Positions 59,939 through 64,000 of a stretch of 64,000 nucleotides of DNA are shown in pieces (position 1 is the first letter of the stretch; each line of letters opens with the position of its first letter). The notes beneath the pieces were generated by a model, which did no database searches, was not told where the DNA came from, and was given only the letters and a program-made list of their open reading frames with translations. Source of the stretch: Aquanectria penicillioides (lineage: Eukaryota; Ascomycota; Sordariomycetes; Hypocreales; Nectriaceae); NCBI GenBank assembly GCA_003415625.1, contig PYIU01000011.1, positions 447,001-511,000 on the forward strand. The letters are read 5' to 3'. The position numbers were made by a program, and so were the translations under genes.

Positions 59939-60741
59939 GAAAGTGATTAGAGCTTTTATGACAGGTAGTAGATTTATGTATTGATAGATGGAAGTGCTCT
60001 TAAGAGTTGATGGGGCCAGACTGAACTAGAAGCTCAAAGTTAACAGCTGCCTTCCCTAGAGCCCATCACAATATAATGGGTTTTCATCTGGTTATTGGGA
60101 ATGTAAAAGCATGTAAGCATCCTTAAAATATTACCACTTGATTTAAGTATTTGATATTGGCAGGTCGATTTTCTCCTCCAATCATGGTACTAGCTTGGGA
60201 TGGCAAACACTATGCTGATTTACTGAGATTTGCGATTTGCGCTCTCCGACCATGCAGGATTCAGTAGAGGTGATTACCCACGCCATCAAGCTAGAAACTA
60301 GGGGTTGTTCGCTACCGGAGGGCTAATGAACGCTGTTTTGAGCTGCTATTATCAAGAGTATCTCTGTTAGTATACTGTTTACTTTGTGTGTTCTGAAAGA
60401 TCATTCCTATCCGAACCGGCCGCTTTGCAAAAACAGCGACAATCAAGTCTATACGGCCTTCGAGACAAAGATGGATTTGCCTCACAGCATGTTGCCGTTC
60501 TCAAGCTTGATAAGGGAATCAGCGCATTTTTAACCTTCTCAGGAGTTTTGAGAAAACCCGTTGAAGATTCTCCGACCGCAGAGTTACCCTAGGCTTGACG
60601 CCCACGATTTACCATGCGAAAGTTTAAGGCAGCTCTACGGAGTGCTGGCGGTCAGCGAGACAAGCCTTCGCTTGCCGGAACCCCAGAGCTAGTCCGTGTC
60701 GAAAGGAGCCAGCCAGGACTGATCCCTCAGGATGAAGCGGC
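59939..60741. other. Intergenic region
   Basis: No gene supported. A 68-residue frame at 60386-60592 has no resemblance to known families. Confidence 0.5.
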
Positions 60742-63700
60742 ATGAGTAAATACCTGCCGCAGCCAAGCACTGCTTTCCCAGACGGAGTCAAAGTCTGGCA
60801 AAAATGCCCTGATGCAACGGGCGACATCTGCTTCATTCATGGTTTGTCTGGAAATCGTGTCTCTACGTGGAAAGCAGCAGGGCAAAGCGCGCCGTGGCCG
60901 CAACTCATGGTCCCTCGCTTCCTCAAAAGAGCCCGGATACTAACCTATGGATACGATGCGTATGTACTCAAGAGGAATGTTGCGTCATCAAACACGCTGC
61001 AGCATCACGCGTTGAACTTCCTTAGGGACCTGGTGGATGACAGAACATTTGATGATGCCTCAGAACGGCCCATTATTTTCGTGGCCCATAGTCTTGGTGG
61101 CCTTGTCGTCAAGGACGCCCTTGTAGTCTCTCGAAATCACCCGGAGAGTCATCTTCGGGACCTCTTTGACCACATGAAGGGTGTCATATTCATGGGAACA
61201 CCACACAAGAGAGCTTGGCTTGCTGATTGGGCTCAACTTCCTGCTTCGGCTCTTGGCATTGTGAAGTCAACAAACGTGTCGCTCCTGAAGGTTCTCCAGA
61301 CGGATGATCAGATGCTGGAGGCAATTCAAAATAGGTTCTTGGAGTTGGTTCGATCCCTCGAAATTAGCAATCGGCCTCTCAAGGTGACTTGTTTTATCGA
61401 GGAACTCCCACTGCCTGGTATCGGTTCACGAGTCGTTGACATGAACTTGGGTGCACTTCCAGGATGGCCTGCGCCGACAATCCACGCAGATCACAAAGGC
61501 ATGGTCAAGCTCACCTCAGAAGGGGACAGTGGGTTTAAGAGAGTTGTTGCCGAGTTAATGAGATGGGAGAAAGAAACCGGGACGCCGATCGCTGCCTCTC
61601 AGAACCTAACATCCCATTCATGCGCCTCTTTATATCCGTCTGTCAGCACTTCACCGCAAACTATGCCATCAGTTGCAACCCCCAGCTCTTCAACGACGAA
61701 TTTCGTAGCACTATCCAACAAAATCCCATCGGATCAGACATGGACAAGCTCGCAGCAGCCAGGCTTGCACAAACAACAAACTCCATAACTACCCGGCGCC
61801 GCTCCAACTTCAAACCATTCTTCGCTAAGTGCACCATCTACAGTCGCATCTTATGACACGAATCCATCTGACAGCATTAACTCCTCTTCCCAAGGCTTTC
61901 AAAGTCCAACTGTTCCTACCTTGCCTGATAACCCCCTCATTGCGCCGGAGTCAGTGATGACAACTCCACAGGCTCAATATCGCCCTGAACTTCTACCCCT
62001 AGATCCAATCCGGAGTCAATGCAACCCGCCCAGGCCAGCAGCGGGGACTCCCATTCTATCAACAACATCAGTTTCGCCGCGCCTGTCAAAAACTACAACG
62101 GTCCTGTTACGACTTTCTCTGAGCCTATGAATAACTGCTCCGGTCCTGTCACCAACAACTCGGGCCCAGTCGCCAACCATTCTTACACAATCAGCGGCCA
62201 AGGCAGTGTTAATCACTACTATGCAAACCAGGACTTGACCCAAAAACTCGCAGACCTACAGATATCATTATCTGCAATCTCGGACGCGACGAGACCGGCA
62301 GAGGAGGACAAGCCAACCCGAGAAGAGTTAGCCATGATACAGAAGCTGACTTCGGTATCTTGTCAATTCTGCGAAATTGCAAATCGGGTATGTTGCTGTC
62401 CTGTCCCAATCTACCATATGTGTACTGGTTTTTTGGGGTTCTCACGCCTTGCCAGGTATCTCATTTTACACCAATTCCTTTTATTGCATGCCTTGTAAAC
62501 TTTGGCTGTGCGAAAGTTGCCATCAAGGACATACACGCACACACCAACGTCTCCGATTTTCCCTCCACCATCAATAGATGAACTCATCAAGCCGGGTAAA
62601 CAAAGAGGCCAGCTGTAACTGCTGCGGAACCGTGGCCAAAGCGAAGATGAAATGTGCCACCAAGACTTGCGACCTGAATATCTGCATATCATGTGCCATT
62701 TACATTCCCGGCATGAGAGATCAAGTTCTTACGACACATTCCACATTCGATCTTGTTTTCCCTCCGAACTGGTTCACGAAAACAGAGTGGAGGCAAAATT
62801 CATGTACCTGTCTCAATATGAATGCTCCTGTTGCATGGCACCACTGTGGGAGATGTCATCTCGGTTAGTCAATTTCGCAATGATCTTCTGGTACCCCCGA
62901 CTATGCCTAACCAATCTTACAGCTCTTGGAACCGGAGAGTCTGACGACGAGAACATGGCCTATTTCTGCCCAGTCTGTTGGAAAGACTTTGGGCTTTTTC
63001 AGTTCATGTGCAAAGGATGCTTCCTCGAACATGGGGCGGAGAACGGGCATCACAGAGGCCAGCATTATTTTGTTCGATTTAAGCTCGTCTACAATCCCGC
63101 CACTCCTGATGATTTCACAAGCCGATATCGGGACCCCACGTGCAACCGATGTATGTCCTCCACGCTTCAACTCTGGCCGCTTTTTGATTCCTGTCGGTCT
63201 GTTGGATCCTAACAATAGTCTCTAGGGCTAACCTCCAATGAGCATTATACTCACACTCACGCGGGCATGGGGCCTGACGTGGTGGACCCCGGACGGATCG
63301 ACTATTTAATTGTTATCGGCCCCAAGACTCGAGATATGATACGATTTTACCACTGCCGAACCTGTGACAAACTCCTGATACCCCGGACCTCGGTGCAGTA
63401 TCTCCCACATGCCAAAGACCCCGGCTTCAAGAAGCTCCGATGTATTCAGTGGTTGTATTGCGAGTGGAGGTCTCCTACGCAACATTCTCTTCAAAGGAGC
63501 TAACAAATTGTCACAAGTTCTGGCTCTCAATAAGTCTGCAGTAGTTTTTGTGAAAAGAAGTTGCCTGCATGATATGTACTGCGCTTCTTGTGCAGATGCT
63601 CATCAGGTCAGCCATCGCCATGTTGGTTGGACGTATGCATTGACAATTCGAAAATTGGACGAGAATCCTTTCAAAAGCATCAACTGCGCCTATTGCAAGA

Positions 63701-63951
63701 AGAGTAAGCCTGCTCAATAAACTTGTAATGACAGTTCAAAACTATGGCTAAGTCTCCACCTTGATGCATATTACAACCACCCCTACTTACATGGTACGAT
63801 ATGCCTTAGTTGCAGATACATTGCTATTTGCTGGAGTTGTATGAAGGGTACTTCAACCATCGGTGTCCATGAGCTACCGCAATATCTCCCTCATCCCATC
63901 ACGGGAAATACTCCATGCCCAGCCCAGAATCGGCGTTTGTTTTCAAGATAA
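60742..63951 (+). pseudogene. SesB-type hydrolase with repeat motif and zinc-finger array; open only to 61788
   Basis: Residues 1-265 are a SesB/DUF676-like alpha/beta hydrolase (ICFIHGLSGNRVSTW, nucleophile VAHSLGGLVVK, FMGTPHKRAW, His in ADHKGMVKL), followed by a Ser/Thr/Pro linker. The frame stops at 61786 (TAA), yet the same frame stays open and linker-like to about 61950. A GTCAGT intron (about 61952-62004) would lead into SFAAPV, about four NxxGPV repeats, and TISGQGSVN. Beyond lie Cys/His-rich ZZ-like modules in several exons: CQFC...CMPCKLWLCESCHQGH; CNCCG...CDLNICISC; CTCLN...CGRC; FCPVCW...CKGCFLEH; CRTC...MYCASCADAHQ; CLSC...CWSC, ending TAA at 63949-63951. An in-frame TAG lies at 62575, and the frame does not join cleanly near 62395. 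I read it as one gene with lesions. A separate downstream zinc-finger gene is the alternative. Confidence 0.6.
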
Positions 63952-64000
63952 CCCATCTATCTATATGTGCCTGAGCTAGATGTCCAGAATATCAAGGGCC
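63952..64000. other. Window edge
   Basis: 49 bases downstream of the zinc-finger frame stop; too short to interpret. Confidence 0.5.

Noticed and set aside
1..64000. CRISPR arrays, operons, ribosome binding sites, telomere repeats
   Set aside because: The DNA is fungal nuclear sequence; no regularly spaced repeats or telomeric TTAGGG runs were seen, and bacterial signals do not apply.

Overview
The window is genomic DNA of a filamentous ascomycete, most likely a Sordariomycete. The evidence is short introns (mostly 47-75 nt) with GTAAGT-type donors and CTAAC/CTAAT branch points, dispersed single 5S rRNA genes, and typical Pezizomycotina families: a TRP/flavin-carrier (FLC) protein, a tannase/feruloyl esterase, an F-box protein, MFS sugar porters, HET and STAND/NLR proteins. 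Gene models were spliced by eye. Exon phases close exactly in every model where exons are listed, except the 42.4-43.4 kb membrane protein and the last gene.

Layout. 0-3 kb: 3' end of a short-chain dehydrogenase, then an NB-ARC/TPR NLR (minus). 4.9-7.2 kb: FLC/TRP-like membrane protein. 8.75-9.08 kb: MITE-like inverted-repeat element. 9.2-11.6 kb: AAA ATPase with a GC-AG intron. 14-15.5 kb: CGI-58/ABHD5-like hydrolase. 17.6-18.5 kb: secreted PAN/apple-like protein. 21-22.9 kb: MFS sugar porter. 25.9-27.2 kb: decayed gene for a helical protein. 28-31.6 kb: intact SesB-type hydrolase/NACHT/ankyrin NLR. 32.3-33.2 kb: tubby/LURP-like protein. 34.1-35.8 kb: tannase-family esterase. 36.1-38.5 kb: F-box protein and an amino-acid permease remnant. 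39.55 and 46.70 kb: two variant 5S rRNA genes. 42.4-45.8 kb: multi-spanning membrane protein and a ToxD-like reductase. 47.5-49.9 kb: ten-exon MFS sugar transporter. 53.8-64 kb: a run of incompatibility/immunity-type loci (HET remnant, nonsense-riddled ankyrin gene, intact Helo-like/ankyrin gene, SesB-hydrolase/zinc-finger gene).

Main points. (1) The N-terminus of the NB-ARC/TPR NLR at 2.8 kb and the segment behind the SesB hydrolase domain at 62 kb share a two-part motif (SFxAPV...N and T[V/I]SGQ...N). This is the arrangement expected of an NLR/effector pair that signals through a shared prion-like motif, but it would be a motif I do not recognise. (2) Three immunity-like or orphan loci carry in-frame stops that can all be explained by C-to-T change, mostly CAA/CAG to TAA/TAG. 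This suggests RIP-like decay, or stops that are recoded. (3) The two 5S genes share a variant helix II with fully compensated base pairs.
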